Positions 16,530-24,869 of a DNA stretch of 64,000 bases are shown piece after piece (the first letter of the stretch is position 1; the number at the start of each line of letters is the position of its first letter). The DNA comes from Streptomyces sp. NBC_00464. GTDB lineage: Bacteria; Actinomycetota; Actinomycetes; Streptomycetales; Streptomycetaceae. The position numbers and the translations under genes are program-made. The stretch is taken from positions 3,844,001 to 3,908,000 of the forward strand of contig NZ_CP107899.1 of assembly GCF_036013915.1 (NCBI RefSeq), in the 5' to 3' direction. The notes under the pieces were generated by a model. That model was not told the origin of the DNA. It worked only from the letters and a program-made list of their open reading frames with translations, and ran no database searches.

Positions 16530-17567
16530 TCACCCCGTGAACGCGTCGCGCACCGCGGCGTATTCACGGGTCCACCAGACCGCCAGGGCCGACACCGCAG
16601 GGAACTGCGGGTCGGCCCTTCGGTCGTTCAGGCAGTAGCGCCAGTGCAGTATCCAGAAGTCGTTGAGCCGCTCCCACCACACCCGGTGCACCGCCGCGGC
16701 CAGTTCGTCCGCCCCCGCACCGGCCGCCCGCCGGTAGGCGCGTGCGTACGCCCGCACCTTCCCCAGCTCCAGCTCCCCGGCCGGCTGCACGAAGAAGATC
16801 GCCGCGGCCCGCACCGCCTCTTCCGCGCGCGGCTGCACCCCCAGCCGGTCCCAGTCCAGGATCGCCACCGGGTCGGCGCCCCGGTAGAGCACGTTCAGCG
16901 GGTGGAAGTCACCGTGCACCCAGCCGGTCGCCGGACCGTCCGGGGCGGGCGGGCGGCGGTCCGCGTGCTGTTCCAGCAGGGTGCGCCGCTCCAGGAGCCG
17001 GTGCTCGGCCAGTTCGTCGAAGGAGTCCCGGGGCCGGCGGTCGCGCGCCGCGGCCAGCAGCTCGTCGATCAGCGCGAACGTGTCGGCGGGATCGGGGCTC
17101 GCATGGCAGGTCCGCCCCCCGGCCCCCGCCCCCGCGTCCATCACCTGCTCAAGACCCGTGTGTACGGCTCCGAGCAGCGCCCCGAGGCGTAACGACTGGG
17201 CGACGGTGAGCTGGGCGCCTGCCCGGTGCAGTCCGTCGACCCAGGGGTGCAGGGCGTAACAGCGGCCGCCGATCTCGGTGACGGTGTCCCCGTCGCTGTC
17301 CACGACGGGCGGTGCGACGGGCACTCCGAGTGACTGGAGCCGCTGGGTGGCCCGGTGCTGGCGGACGATCGTGGCGCGGTCGCCGGTGGAGTCGTCCAGA
17401 TGATGTTTGAGGAAGTAGGAACCGCGGGTCGTGGACACCCGGTAACCATGGTTGAGCAGGCCTTGGGCGAGGGGTTTGCAGGTGAGCGGCTCTCCGGCGT
17501 CCGGGTAGCGGCTCAGCACCTCGCCGACCGGGGGAACAGGCGGGAAGGTTACATATGAGCGCGGCAC
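16530..17567 (-). CDS. Phosphotransferase (APH/homoserine kinase II-like) family protein
   Basis: This 345-residue cytosolic protein has an APH fold. The N-lobe lysine lies in GSYFLKHHL, the Brenner motif is VHGDFHPLNVL (HGDFHPLN, about 220-228) and the metal-binding AILDWDRLG follows. These proteins phosphorylate small hydroxylated molecules such as homoserine, choline, sugars or antibiotics. The substrate is not evident, and no aminoglycoside context is present. The GTG start at 17567 directly precedes PRSYVTF. It lies 15 bases downstream of the PPOx-family gene on the same strand and may be co-transcribed with it. Confidence 0.8.
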   Translation of the reverse strand: MPRSYVTFPPVPPVGEVLSRYPDAGEPLTCKPLAQGLLNHGYRVSTTRGSYFLKHHLDDSTGDRATIVRQHRATQRLQSLGVPVAPPVVDSDGDTVTEIGGRCYALHPWVDGLHRAGAQLTVAQSLRLGALLGAVHTGLEQVMDAGAGAGGRTCHASPDPADTFALIDELLAAARDRRPRDSFDELAEHRLLERRTLLEQHADRRPPAPDGPATGWVHGDFHPLNVLYRGADPVAILDWDRLGVQPRAEEAVRAAAIFFVQPAGELELGKVRAYARAYRRAAGAGADELAAAVHRVWWERLNDFWILHWRYCLNDRRADPQFPAVSALAVWWTREYAAVRDAFTG

Positions 17568-17582
17568 TCGCCAGATGTTAGA

Positions 17583-18020
17583 TCACGCTACGTTGTGGAT
17601 CCGCGGAGTTGCGTGGAAGCCCAGAGTGTGCACTGTGACGAAGTGCGGGTCGAGCCGGATGTAGGCCGGTTCGAAGGGTTCCCCGTTGACCTCGACCGGG
17701 GCGGGGCCGAGGAGCTCGCGCTGGGCGCAGGTCGGCTCGATGATCTGCGCGGGCCCGGTGAACTGCACGGACCACAGGTCGCGGCTGCCGGCCGAGGTGG
17801 CGGCGTTGTAGTTGTCCGCCCCGTACGCCACGACCGCGCCGTCGCAGGCGTCGTGGTGGCCGAGCCCGCTGTGCACGCGCAGGACGACGCGGCCGTCGGT
17901 GACGATGTGCCGGGCCACCGTCAGGATCGGGAGGGCTCGCATACTGGTCGCCAGCCGGCCGTAGGGGACCCGGCCGAGCAGCTGGATTGCGTGGAGTTCC
18001 TCGGAGGACATGCCCTCCAC
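17583..18020 (-). CDS. Pyridoxamine 5'-phosphate oxidase-like flavin-binding protein
   Basis: The 145 residues show a split-barrel PPOx fold: LLGRVPYGRLATSM, then LPILTVARHIV and VVLRVHSGLG, as in flavin or F420-dependent reductases. Family members in mycobacteria belong to the hypoxia/dormancy regulon, which makes the DosR-like box 48 bases upstream of interest. The GTG at 18020 follows an AGGTGA box. The ATG at 18011 has GGAGG too close and is the alternative. It lies downstream of the response regulator gene on the same strand, separated by 120 bases. Confidence 0.78.
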   Translation of the reverse strand: MEGMSSEELHAIQLLGRVPYGRLATSMRALPILTVARHIVTDGRVVLRVHSGLGHHDACDGAVVAYGADNYNAATSAGSRDLWSVQFTGPAQIIEPTCAQRELLGPAPVEVNGEPFEPAYIRLDPHFVTVHTLGFHATPRIHNVA

Positions 18021-18067
18021 TGTCCGTCACCTGTGTGGACGGAATAAGAGGCCGCGGCCCCGGGTGG

Positions 18068-18087
18068 CACGGGACCAAAGTCCCGAA
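18068..18087. promoter_or_regulatory. DosR/DevR-like box upstream of the PPOx gene
   Basis: The site contains GGGAC-CAAA-GTCCC within CACGGGACCAAAGTCCCGAA and matches 17 of 20 positions of the mycobacterial DosR consensus as I recall it (TTS-GGGACT-WW-AGTCCC-SAA). It is 48 bases from the PPOx GTG, and the gene just upstream codes a DevR-type regulator. Caution: it also forms a 6-bp hairpin nested between GGCCGCGG (18050-18057) and CCGCGGCC (18100-18107), which could be a terminator. Confidence 0.55.
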
Positions 18088-18140
18088 GATCATCGACGTC
18101 CGCGGCCCTTCCGCACATCTGTACGGGTTAGCTGTACGGG

Positions 18141-18800
18141 TCAGCGCCTCTCGGCCTGGAGCCGTGCCACGTAGGCGGCGGCCTGCGAGCGTCGTTCCAT
18201 GCCCAGCTTGGACAGCAGGCTGGAGACATAGTTCTTGATCGTCTTCTCGGCGAGATGGAGCCGCTCACCGATCACCCGGTTCGTCAGTCCCTCGCCGATC
18301 AGATCCAGGATCTTGCGCTCCTGATCGGTGAGGCCCGCGAGTTTGTCGTCGCCGCGGCCCTTCTTTCCGTCGCGCAGCCGTTCCAGCACCCGCGCGGTGG
18401 CCACCGGGTCGAGCAGCGATTTCCCGGCCGCCACGTCCCGTACCGCATTCAGCAGCTCATTGCCGCGGATCGCCTTGAGCACATATCCGGACGCGCCCGC
18501 CATGATCGCGTCGAAGAGTGCCTCGTCGTCGGCGTACGAGGTCAGCATCAGGCAGTTGATGGACTCGTCCTGGGAACGGATCTCGCGGCAGACCTCCACT
18601 CCGCTGCCGTCCGGCAGCCGTACGTCGAGGACGGCGACATCGGGCCGGGTCGCGGGGATCCGTACCAGCGCGTCCGCTGCCGTACCGGCCTCGCCGACCA
18701 CTTCGATGTCGTCCTCGGACGAGAGCAGCTCATGGACTCCGCGGCGGACGACTTCATGGTCGTCCAGCAGAAAAACAGTGATTTTTCCTTCTTTGCGCAC
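18141..18800 (-). CDS. NarL/LuxR-family response regulator, DevR (DosR) type
   Basis: About 219 residues from a GTG start. The receiver domain has acidic pair DD in FLLDDHEVV, phospho-acceptor Asp in VAVLDVRLPDG and Lys in GYVLKAIRG. The C-terminal LuxR helix-turn-helix is LTDQERKILDLIGEGLTN with recognition helix AEKTIKNYVSSLL. The Lys, Lys and Asn of that helix match the DNA-contacting residues of M. tuberculosis DosR. No histidine kinase lies beside it, so it is an orphan regulator here. The frame is open 144 bases further upstream, but the receiver domain starts at KITVFLLDD. It is divergent from bkdA. Confidence 0.88.
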   Translation of the reverse strand: MRKEGKITVFLLDDHEVVRRGVHELLSSEDDIEVVGEAGTAADALVRIPATRPDVAVLDVRLPDGSGVEVCREIRSQDESINCLMLTSYADDEALFDAIMAGASGYVLKAIRGNELLNAVRDVAAGKSLLDPVATARVLERLRDGKKGRGDDKLAGLTDQERKILDLIGEGLTNRVIGERLHLAEKTIKNYVSSLLSKLGMERRSQAAAYVARLQAERR

Positions 18801-19140
18801 AAACGCAGTCTCACACACTCCCCTCTTCCCTGCCGCTGTCGGGCGGGATAACGTGCCGTTGTTCCGGCGGCCTGCAAGGCTGTTACCAGTGCTGTGACCA
18901 GCGAGAGTTCCCGAATTCCTCGATTTACTTGGATATCCAAGCAAAATCGCAGGTCAGATAGGTTTTCGCAGTTACGCGAGGCACTGGGTAACGTGCCTTT
19001 TACAGGGCGCTCGCCGGGGCACCTGTCACGCCTGTTTCCCGGACCGAGCGGCACCCACCCCGTGCACGGGTACGGACACAGGCGAGCCGCACTGGTTTCC
19101 CGGCAGACCCCGGGGGCCGGACCGACGGAGGAGCACGCAC
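18801..19140. promoter_or_regulatory. Divergent control region between the response regulator and bkdA
   Basis: The 340 bases carry no convincing gene. They contain an unusually AT-rich island (about 18915-18975) with a perfect palindrome (18928-18941), direct repeats of TAACGTGCC near 18848 and 18989, and a GGAGGAG ribosome-binding site before the bkdA GTG. Confidence 0.6.
18928..18941. promoter_or_regulatory. Perfect palindrome in the bkdA promoter region
   Basis: CTTGGATATCCAAG is flanked by GATTT and AAATC arms, giving a dyad of about 27 bases at 18922-18948. It is a candidate operator for bkd control. Lrp/BkdR-type regulators control bkd genes in other bacteria, but none is encoded nearby. 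Confidence 0.5.
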
Positions 19141-20304
19141 GTGACCGTGGAGAGCACTGCTGCCGCGCGTAAACCGCGACGCAGCAGCAAGCGGACCAGC
19201 GCCGCGAAGACGCCCGCGAAGACATCACAGAGTTCCGGACCCGAGCTCGTACAGCTGCTGACGCCCGAGGGCGAGCGGGTCGAGCACCCGGACTACTCGA
19301 TCGACCTGACCGAGGACGAGCTGCGCGGGCTGTACCGGGACATGGTCCTGACCCGCCGCTTCGACGCCGAGGCCACCGCACTGCAGCGCCAGGGCGAGCT
19401 GGGCCTGTGGGCCTCGCTGCTGGGCCAGGAGGCCGCGCAGATCGGCTCCGGCCGGGCGCTGCGCGACGACGACTACGTCTTCCCGACCTACCGCGAGCAC
19501 GGCGTCGCCTGGTGCCGCGGCGTCGACCCGACCAACCTGCTCGGGATGTTCCGCGGTGTGAACCACGGCGGCTGGGACCCGAACACCAACAACTTCCACC
19601 TCTACACGATCGTCATCGGCTCCCAGACCCTGCACGCCACCGGCTACGCCATGGGCGTCGCCAAGGACGGTGCGGACTCGGCCGTGATCGCGTACTTCGG
19701 TGACGGCGCCTCCAGCCAGGGCGATGTCGCCGAGGCGTTCACCTTCTCCGCGGTCTACAACGCCCCCGTGGTGTTCTTCTGCCAGAACAACCAGTGGGCC
19801 ATCTCCGAGCCGACCGAGAAGCAGACCCGGGTGCCGCTCTACCAGCGCGCCCAGGGCTTCGGCTTCCCCGGCGTCCGGGTCGACGGCAACGACGTACTGG
19901 CCTGCCTGGCCGTCACCAAGGCGGCTCTGGAGCGGGCCCGCCAGGGCGAGGGGCCCACCCTCGTCGAGGCGTTCACCTACCGGATGGGCGCGCACACCAC
20001 CTCCGACGACCCGACGAAGTACCGGGCCGACGAGGAGCGCGCCTCCTGGGAGGCCAAGGACCCGATCCTGCGCCTGCGCACCTACCTGGAGAACGTGGGC
20101 GCCGCCGACGAGGCGTTCTTCACCGCTCTCGACGAGGAGAGCGAGACCCTCGGCAAGCGCGTCCGCGACGCCGTACGGTCCATGCCGCAACCCGACCGGA
20201 TGGCGATCTTCGAGCACGCCTACGCCGACGGGAGCGCGCTCGTCGACGAGGAGCGCGCCCAGTTCGCCGCCTACCAGGCATCGTTCGCCGAGGAGGGCAA
20301 GTAG
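19141..20304 (+). CDS. bkdA: Branched-chain 2-oxoacid dehydrogenase E1 alpha subunit
   Basis: This 387-residue thiamine diphosphate-dependent E1 alpha subunit contains the ThDP/Mg motif GDGASSQGDVAEAFTFSAVY with a terminal NN pair, and the substrate-channel regions LLGQEAAQ and YRMGAHTTSDDPTKYR. With the E1 beta that follows it decarboxylates the 2-oxo acids of Val, Leu and Ile, supplying branched starter units for iso/anteiso fatty acids and some polyketides. The GTG start has GGAGGAG eight bases upstream. The first 35 residues are a basic Ala/Lys-rich extension. It is the first gene of a bkdA-bkdB-bkdC operon, divergent from the response regulator. Confidence 0.93.
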   Translation: MTVESTAAARKPRRSSKRTSAAKTPAKTSQSSGPELVQLLTPEGERVEHPDYSIDLTEDELRGLYRDMVLTRRFDAEATALQRQGELGLWASLLGQEAAQIGSGRALRDDDYVFPTYREHGVAWCRGVDPTNLLGMFRGVNHGGWDPNTNNFHLYTIVIGSQTLHATGYAMGVAKDGADSAVIAYFGDGASSQGDVAEAFTFSAVYNAPVVFFCQNNQWAISEPTEKQTRVPLYQRAQGFGFPGVRVDGNDVLACLAVTKAALERARQGEGPTLVEAFTYRMGAHTTSDDPTKYRADEERASWEAKDPILRLRTYLENVGAADEAFFTALDEESETLGKRVRDAVRSMPQPDRMAIFEHAYADGSALVDEERAQFAAYQASFAEEGK

Positions 20305-20306
20305 CC

Positions 20307-21287
20307 ATGGCCATGGAAAAGATGTCCATCGCGAAGGCGCTCAACGAGTCGCTGCGCAAGGCCCTCGACACCGACCCCAAGGTCCTCATCATGGGTGAGG
20401 ACGTCGGCAAGCTGGGCGGGGTCTTCCGGATCACCGACGGGCTCCAGAAGGACTTCGGCGAGGACCGGGTGATCGACACCCCGCTCGCCGAGTCCGGCAT
20501 CGTCGGCACGGCGATCGGCCTGGCCCTGCGCGGCTACCGGCCCATCGTGGAGATCCAGTTCGACGGCTTCGTCTTCCCCGCGTACGACCAGATCGTCACG
20601 CAGCTCGCGAAGATGCACGCCCGCTCGCTCGGCAAGATCAAGCTGCCGGTCGTCGTGCGGATTCCGTACGGCGGCGGCATCGGCGCCGTGGAGCACCACA
20701 GCGAGTCGCCCGAGGCACTGTTCGCGCACGTCGCGGGCCTGAAGGTCGTCTCGCCCTCCAACGCGTCGGACGCGTACTGGATGATGCAGCAGGCCGTCCA
20801 GAGCGACGACCCGATCATCTTCTTCGAGCCGAAGCGCCGCTACTGGGACAAGGGCGAGCTCGACACCGAGTCCATCCCGGGCCAGCTGCACCGGGCGTCC
20901 GTCGCCCGCACCGGCACGGACCTCACGCTCGTCGCCTACGGCCCGATGGTGAAGGTCTGCCTGGAGGCCGCCGCGGCCGCCGAGGAGGAGGGCAAGTCGA
21001 TCGAGGTCGTGGACCTGCGCTCGATGTCCCCGATCGACTTCGACGCCATCCAGACCTCGGTCGAGAAGACCCGCAGGCTGGTCGTGGTCCACGAGGCACC
21101 GGTGTTCTACGGCTCGGGCGCGGAGATCGCCGCTCGCATCACGGAGCGCTGCTTCTACCACCTGGAGGCACCCGTGCTGAGGGTCGGCGGCTACCACGTC
21201 CCGTACCCGCCGGCCCGGCTGGAGGACGAGTACCTCCCGGGTCTCGACCGCGTGCTCGACGCCGTCGACCGCTCGCTGGCGTACTGA
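20307..21287 (+). CDS. bkdB: Branched-chain 2-oxoacid dehydrogenase E1 beta subunit
   Basis: The 326 residues start MAMEKMSIAKAL two bases after the bkdA stop. The ThDP-pyrimidine-binding half includes IMGEDVGKLGG and DTPLAESGIVGTAIGLAL. The C-terminal transketolase domain (from about 200) includes VVDLRSMSPIDFD and ERCFYHLEAPVLRVGG. The glutamate in the GED/LAE region activates the cofactor. Full family length, paralogous to the partial gene at the left edge. Confidence 0.94.
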   Translation: MAMEKMSIAKALNESLRKALDTDPKVLIMGEDVGKLGGVFRITDGLQKDFGEDRVIDTPLAESGIVGTAIGLALRGYRPIVEIQFDGFVFPAYDQIVTQLAKMHARSLGKIKLPVVVRIPYGGGIGAVEHHSESPEALFAHVAGLKVVSPSNASDAYWMMQQAVQSDDPIIFFEPKRRYWDKGELDTESIPGQLHRASVARTGTDLTLVAYGPMVKVCLEAAAAAEEEGKSIEVVDLRSMSPIDFDAIQTSVEKTRRLVVVHEAPVFYGSGAEIAARITERCFYHLEAPVLRVGGYHVPYPPARLEDEYLPGLDRVLDAVDRSLAY

Positions 21288-21297
21288 GGACGGGGAC

Positions 21298-22725
21298 GTG
21301 ACAACGATGACCGACACTTCCAACGCTGCTCGCTTCCGCGAGTTCAAGATGCCCGACGTGGGCGAGGGACTGACCGAGGCCGAGATCCTCAAGTGGTTCG
21401 TCCAGCCCGGCGACACCGTCACCGACGGCCAGGTCGTCTGCGAGGTCGAGACGGCGAAGGCGGCCGTGGAGCTGCCCATCCCGTTCGACGGCGTGGTGCA
21501 CGAGCTGCGCTTCCCCGAGGGCACGACCGTCGACGTCGGCCAGGTGATCATCGCGGTGGACGTGGCACCGGGTTCCGGCGACGAGGCCCCCGCTCCCGCC
21601 GCCGCGCCCGCCGCAGCCGAGCCCGCGCCCGCCGCGGAGCCGGAGGCCGAGGCGCCCAAGGCCCGCCAGCCCGTCCTGGTGGGTTACGGCGTCGCCGAGT
21701 CCTCCACCAAGCGGCGCGCCCGCAAGGGCACGGAGGCGGCCCCCGCGGCCGCGGCCACGGCGATCCAGGGCGAGATGAACGGCCACGGCACCGGCCACAC
21801 CGCGGTCGCCGAGACCCGCCCGCTCGCCAAGCCGCCGGTCCGCAAGCTGGCCAAGGACCTGGGCATCGACCTGGCGACGGTCACCCCGACCGGCGAGGGC
21901 GGCGTCGTCACCCGCGAGGACGTGCACGCGGCGGCGACGCCGACGCCCGCCCCCGCACCGGCGCAGCCCGAGGCCCCGGCCCCGGTCGAGGCTCCGGCCC
22001 AGGCGGTGGCGCCCTCCGTGACCGCCCGCGAGACGCGTATCCCCGTCAAGGGCGTACGCAAGGCGATCGCGCAGGCGATGGTCGGCAGCGCGTTCACGGC
22101 GCCGCACGTCACGGAGTTCGTGACCATCGACGTGACGCGCACGATGAAGCTCGTGGCGGAGCTCAAGGAGGACAAGGACATGGCGGGGGTGCGGGTCAAC
22201 CCGCTCCTGATCATCGCCAAGGCCCTCCTGGTCGCGATCAAGCGGAACCCCGAGGTCAACGCCGCCTGGGACGAGGCGAACCAGGAGATCGTGCAGAAGC
22301 ACTACGTCAACCTGGGCATCGCCGCCGCCACCCCGCGCGGACTCATCGTCCCGAACATCAAGGACGCGCACGACCAGACGCTGCCGCAGCTGGCCGCGTC
22401 CCTGGGCGAGCTGGTCTCCACGGCCCGCGAGGGCAAGACGTCCCCCGCCGCGATGGCGGGCGGCACGGTGACCATCACCAACGTCGGCGTCTTCGGCGTC
22501 GACACGGGCACGCCGATCCTGAACCCGGGCGAGTCCGCGATCCTCGCGGTCGGCGCGATCAAGCTCCAGCCCTGGGTCCACAAGGGCAAGGTGAAGCCCC
22601 GTCAGGTGACCACGCTGGCCCTGTCGTTCGACCACCGCCTGGTCGACGGCGAGCTCGGCTCCAAGGTCCTGGCGGACGTCGCCGCGATCCTGGAGCAGCC
22701 GAAGCGGCTGATCACCTGGGGGTAG
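21298..22725 (+). CDS. bkdC: Branched-chain 2-oxoacid dehydrogenase E2 acyltransferase
   Basis: The 475 residues carry one lipoyl domain (about 12-90, lipoyl Lys54 in ETAKA), an Ala/Pro linker, a subunit-binding domain (about 176-212, PPVRKLAKDLGIDL) and a catalytic domain (about 240-475) with the HRLVDG motif (His about 446). GTG 21298 follows a GGACGGGGAC stretch; ATG 21307 is the alternative. It is the last gene of bkdABC, followed by a strong stem-loop. No E3 (lipoamide dehydrogenase) is in the operon, so E3 must come from elsewhere. Confidence 0.94.
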   Translation: MTTMTDTSNAARFREFKMPDVGEGLTEAEILKWFVQPGDTVTDGQVVCEVETAKAAVELPIPFDGVVHELRFPEGTTVDVGQVIIAVDVAPGSGDEAPAPAAAPAAAEPAPAAEPEAEAPKARQPVLVGYGVAESSTKRRARKGTEAAPAAAATAIQGEMNGHGTGHTAVAETRPLAKPPVRKLAKDLGIDLATVTPTGEGGVVTREDVHAAATPTPAPAPAQPEAPAPVEAPAQAVAPSVTARETRIPVKGVRKAIAQAMVGSAFTAPHVTEFVTIDVTRTMKLVAELKEDKDMAGVRVNPLLIIAKALLVAIKRNPEVNAAWDEANQEIVQKHYVNLGIAAATPRGLIVPNIKDAHDQTLPQLAASLGELVSTAREGKTSPAAMAGGTVTITNVGVFGVDTGTPILNPGESAILAVGAIKLQPWVHKGKVKPRQVTTLALSFDHRLVDGELGSKVLADVAAILEQPKRLITWG

Positions 22726-22748
22726 TCGCCCCGGTGGTACGTGTATGA

Positions 22749-22781
22749 GGTGGGCCCGCGAGACGTTCGCGCGGGCCCACC
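22749..22781 (+). terminator. Terminator of the bkdABC operon
   Basis: GGTGGGCCCGCG (22749-22760) and CGCGGGCCCACC (22770-22781) form a perfect 12-bp stem with a 9-base loop, 23 bases after the stop. Confidence 0.8.
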
Positions 22782-22963
22782 GGCATGTCCGGGGACCGGG
22801 GGCGAGTTCGGCGAAGGGGGCGGTCTCGTCCAGGGCGCGCGGAAGGATACCGGGCCGCCCCGAACCCCGCTGCCGTAGCGGAGACAATCCACGACCGGTC
22901 TCGCCGCCCTACTAGTCTGCGGACTCCGCGCGCTGTCCGGCGCAGCTGACCGAGGAGGAAGCT

Positions 22964-23500
22964 CTGTCAACGAGTTGCGATCCCCAGCACGCTCCCGCCG
23001 GTGATGTGGGCGCGGCGCTCATGATGATCGACTCCCGGCTCAAGAGCGTGTACGACGGCACCACCGAGACCGACGCCGAACAGCGGTTGCTGGTCGAGCA
23101 GTTCATCGCTTCACTCGGCCCCGGGGAGGCCGAGGACGTACTGGACGGCACGTGCACGCTCATCTACATGTTCATGGTGTGGCTGCGGAAGGCCCATGAG
23201 GCCCACGACAAGGACGTCATCGAGTACGTGGTGCCCACCCTCGTGGCCTCGATGCGCATGATGCCCAAGAGTGTCGGCCCCGAGGTCATCCCCACCATGG
23301 CCGGCCTGGTCGTCGCCGCGGGCACCGGCCTCAGCCCCAGCCTGTGGCGCAAGCAGTACGGGGACTGGACCGAGGCGGAGATGACCCCCCTGGAGGCCAC
23401 CGCCTTCCTGCTCGCGGAGCAGATCAACCGCATCACCGACGACCACGACTTCGCCACCCGCATGATCGCCGAAGCCCTGACCCGCGCGGACGAGGGCTGA
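22964..23500 (+). CDS. Conserved hypothetical protein, probable CTG start
   Basis: No known domain is recognised. The protein is mostly helical, with DSRLKSVYDG, a possible buried helix TLIYMFMVWLRKAH, and LEATAFLLAEQINRITDDHDFATRMIAEALTRA at the end. The strongest ribosome-binding site (GAGGAGG, 22953-22959) sits 4 bases before CTG 22964, in frame, giving 178 residues. A GTG at 23006 and an ATG at 23021 are the conventional choices but have no good box. It stands alone between the bkd terminator and the DUF5959 gene. Confidence 0.65.
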   Translation: MSTSCDPQHAPAGDVGAALMMIDSRLKSVYDGTTETDAEQRLLVEQFIASLGPGEAEDVLDGTCTLIYMFMVWLRKAHEAHDKDVIEYVVPTLVASMRMMPKSVGPEVIPTMAGLVVAAGTGLSPSLWRKQYGDWTEAEMTPLEATAFLLAEQINRITDDHDFATRMIAEALTRADEG

Positions 23501-23538
23501 CGGGTCACGCCTTCGCCTGCTCGTCTGCGGCACGTCGG

Positions 23539-24021
23539 TCAGAGGCGTGCACCACGGTGATGCTGTGCGTCGGTGCCGAGAACAGCTCGGGCCGCCGACA
23601 GCCGCTGCCTGGAGTCGGCTATCCAGTCTCCGCGCATGTCGAGCGGCACCGAGACGACGATCTGGGTGCTGGTTCCGTCGTGGACTTCCACCACGTAGGG
23701 GTCGTCAGCTATGAACCGGAGGTATGCGGTACGGCCTTCTCGGGGCCAGTCCGCCGTGAAGGCCTCGTCGAGGCCGATCTCCTGCTCGACCTCCTCGATG
23801 GCGTCGAGAAGGTTCCCCCAGTCCGAAAGGTCCTCGGAATCGAACCCGAGGTAGACCGTTCCGTTCACGAAGCCGCTGGTGACGACGGCCTCCGCGTCGT
23901 AGCGCTGGACGCCCGCGCTCCGGCCGGTGGGTTGGGTCGACCGAAGCCGGACGATGACGCTCTGAGTGGGGTCGACCAGGCGTATCAGCTCGATCGCGTC
24001 GGGCTGGGTGTTCGCTTCCAT
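23539..24021 (-). CDS. DUF5959 family protein
   Basis: The 160 residues begin MEANTQPDAIELIRLVD. The sequence has the pattern of the DUF5959 family of small streptomycete proteins: a beta-rich first half (VIVRLRST, FVNGTVYLGF) and a DxW-type middle (DLSDWGNLLDAIEEVEQEIGL). No catalytic residues are apparent and the role is unknown. Genes of this kind are often scattered near XRE/DUF397 and ATPase genes in Streptomyces, as here. Confidence 0.6.
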   Translation of the reverse strand: MEANTQPDAIELIRLVDPTQSVIVRLRSTQPTGRSAGVQRYDAEAVVTSGFVNGTVYLGFDSEDLSDWGNLLDAIEEVEQEIGLDEAFTADWPREGRTAYLRFIADDPYVVEVHDGTSTQIVVSVPLDMRGDWIADSRQRLSAARAVLGTDAQHHRGARL

Positions 24022-24172
24022 GGCCGGGAAGCTACGGCAGGCGATCGGGAACGCCCGCGCCGGGTGTGCGTTACGCAGCGGTTCCGTTGGAGGAAGCGAC
24101 GCTGCCCGGAATTGGGAGAGATATAGGCGCTCGCACATGCGCCTGAGGCCGCCCCTGCGGTATGCGTCGCGC

Positions 24173-24661
24173 CTACTTCTCTTCCATTTCCTCGGGGACT
24201 CCTGCTGGTGTCTCCGTCCGTTTCCTCAGGGTCAGTTCGGCGAAGACGGTCTTGCCGACGGTGCGTGGCTCGATGCCCCAGCGGTCGGCGAGCCGGGTGA
24301 CGATGAGGAGCCCTCGCCCGTAACAGTCGTCGGCGCCCGCCTCGCGGAGTCCGGGGAGTCGCTCGCCGCGGGGATCGCTGACCTCGATACGGAGGGTGGT
24401 GGCGGTGAGGATGAGGTGTACCCGGAAGAGCCGGCCCCGCATGCAGCCGTGGAGTAAGGCGTTGGTGGCCAACTCGCTGACGAGGAGGCCGGCTTCGCCC
24501 GCGTGGTGGGGGTGCCCCCACTCGGTGACCAGTCGTGCGGCGCGGCGGCGGCAGAGGGTGACGCTGCGGGCGGTGGGCGTGTAGTCGAGGCGGTCCTCTT
24601 GGAGCGGGGGTTCCGGGGTGGGGTCGGGCTCGGGAGCGGGGGCTTGTTGGGTTGCGGTCAT
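24173..24661 (-). CDS. RsbW-like histidine-kinase-fold ATP-binding protein
   Basis: The 162 residues contain a GHKL ATPase domain: the N-box is LVSELATNALLHG, the DPRGE segment stands in for the G1 box and YGRGLLIVTRLADRWG for the G2 region. It has no dimerisation or phospho-acceptor domain, as in anti-sigma factors (RsbW/SpoIIAB) and the many streptomycete homologues. A Pro-rich N-terminal tail (about 1-25) precedes it. It is divergent from the XRE regulator at 24870, forming the typical ATPase/XRE/DUF397 set. The partner sigma or anti-anti-sigma factor is not in the window. Confidence 0.85.
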   Translation of the reverse strand: MTATQQAPAPEPDPTPEPPLQEDRLDYTPTARSVTLCRRRAARLVTEWGHPHHAGEAGLLVSELATNALLHGCMRGRLFRVHLILTATTLRIEVSDPRGERLPGLREAGADDCYGRGLLIVTRLADRWGIEPRTVGKTVFAELTLRKRTETPAGVPEEMEEK

Positions 24662-24803
24662 GGTCGCGTGCCTCCGTTGTGCGGGCGGTGGCGATGTCGC
24701 TCCTGCGCTGGGCAGGGCGGTGCACTTCCGCCGGTCTGCTCCGCTGTGTGAGCGGCGTGATGCCGAACGTAGCGAGCCGTCCCGGGCGAGTGCAAGTGAA
24801 ACG

Positions 24804-24817
24804 GGGACACTTGTCCC
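24804..24817. promoter_or_regulatory. Inverted repeat in the ATPase-XRE intergenic region
   Basis: GGGACA-CT-TGTCCC is a near-perfect dyad 53 bases before the XRE gene start and between divergent genes. It is a candidate operator for the XRE protein. Confidence 0.5.
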
Positions 24818-24869
24818 TAACGAGGGATGGTGGTCGACGACCCGCACTGCGGGAGGTGACACTGGTGCC

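Noticed and set aside
24804..24817. Reading GGGACACTTGTCCC as a DosR box
   Set aside because: Only 14 of 20 positions fit and the central bases differ. Position between XRE and ATPase genes favours an XRE operator.
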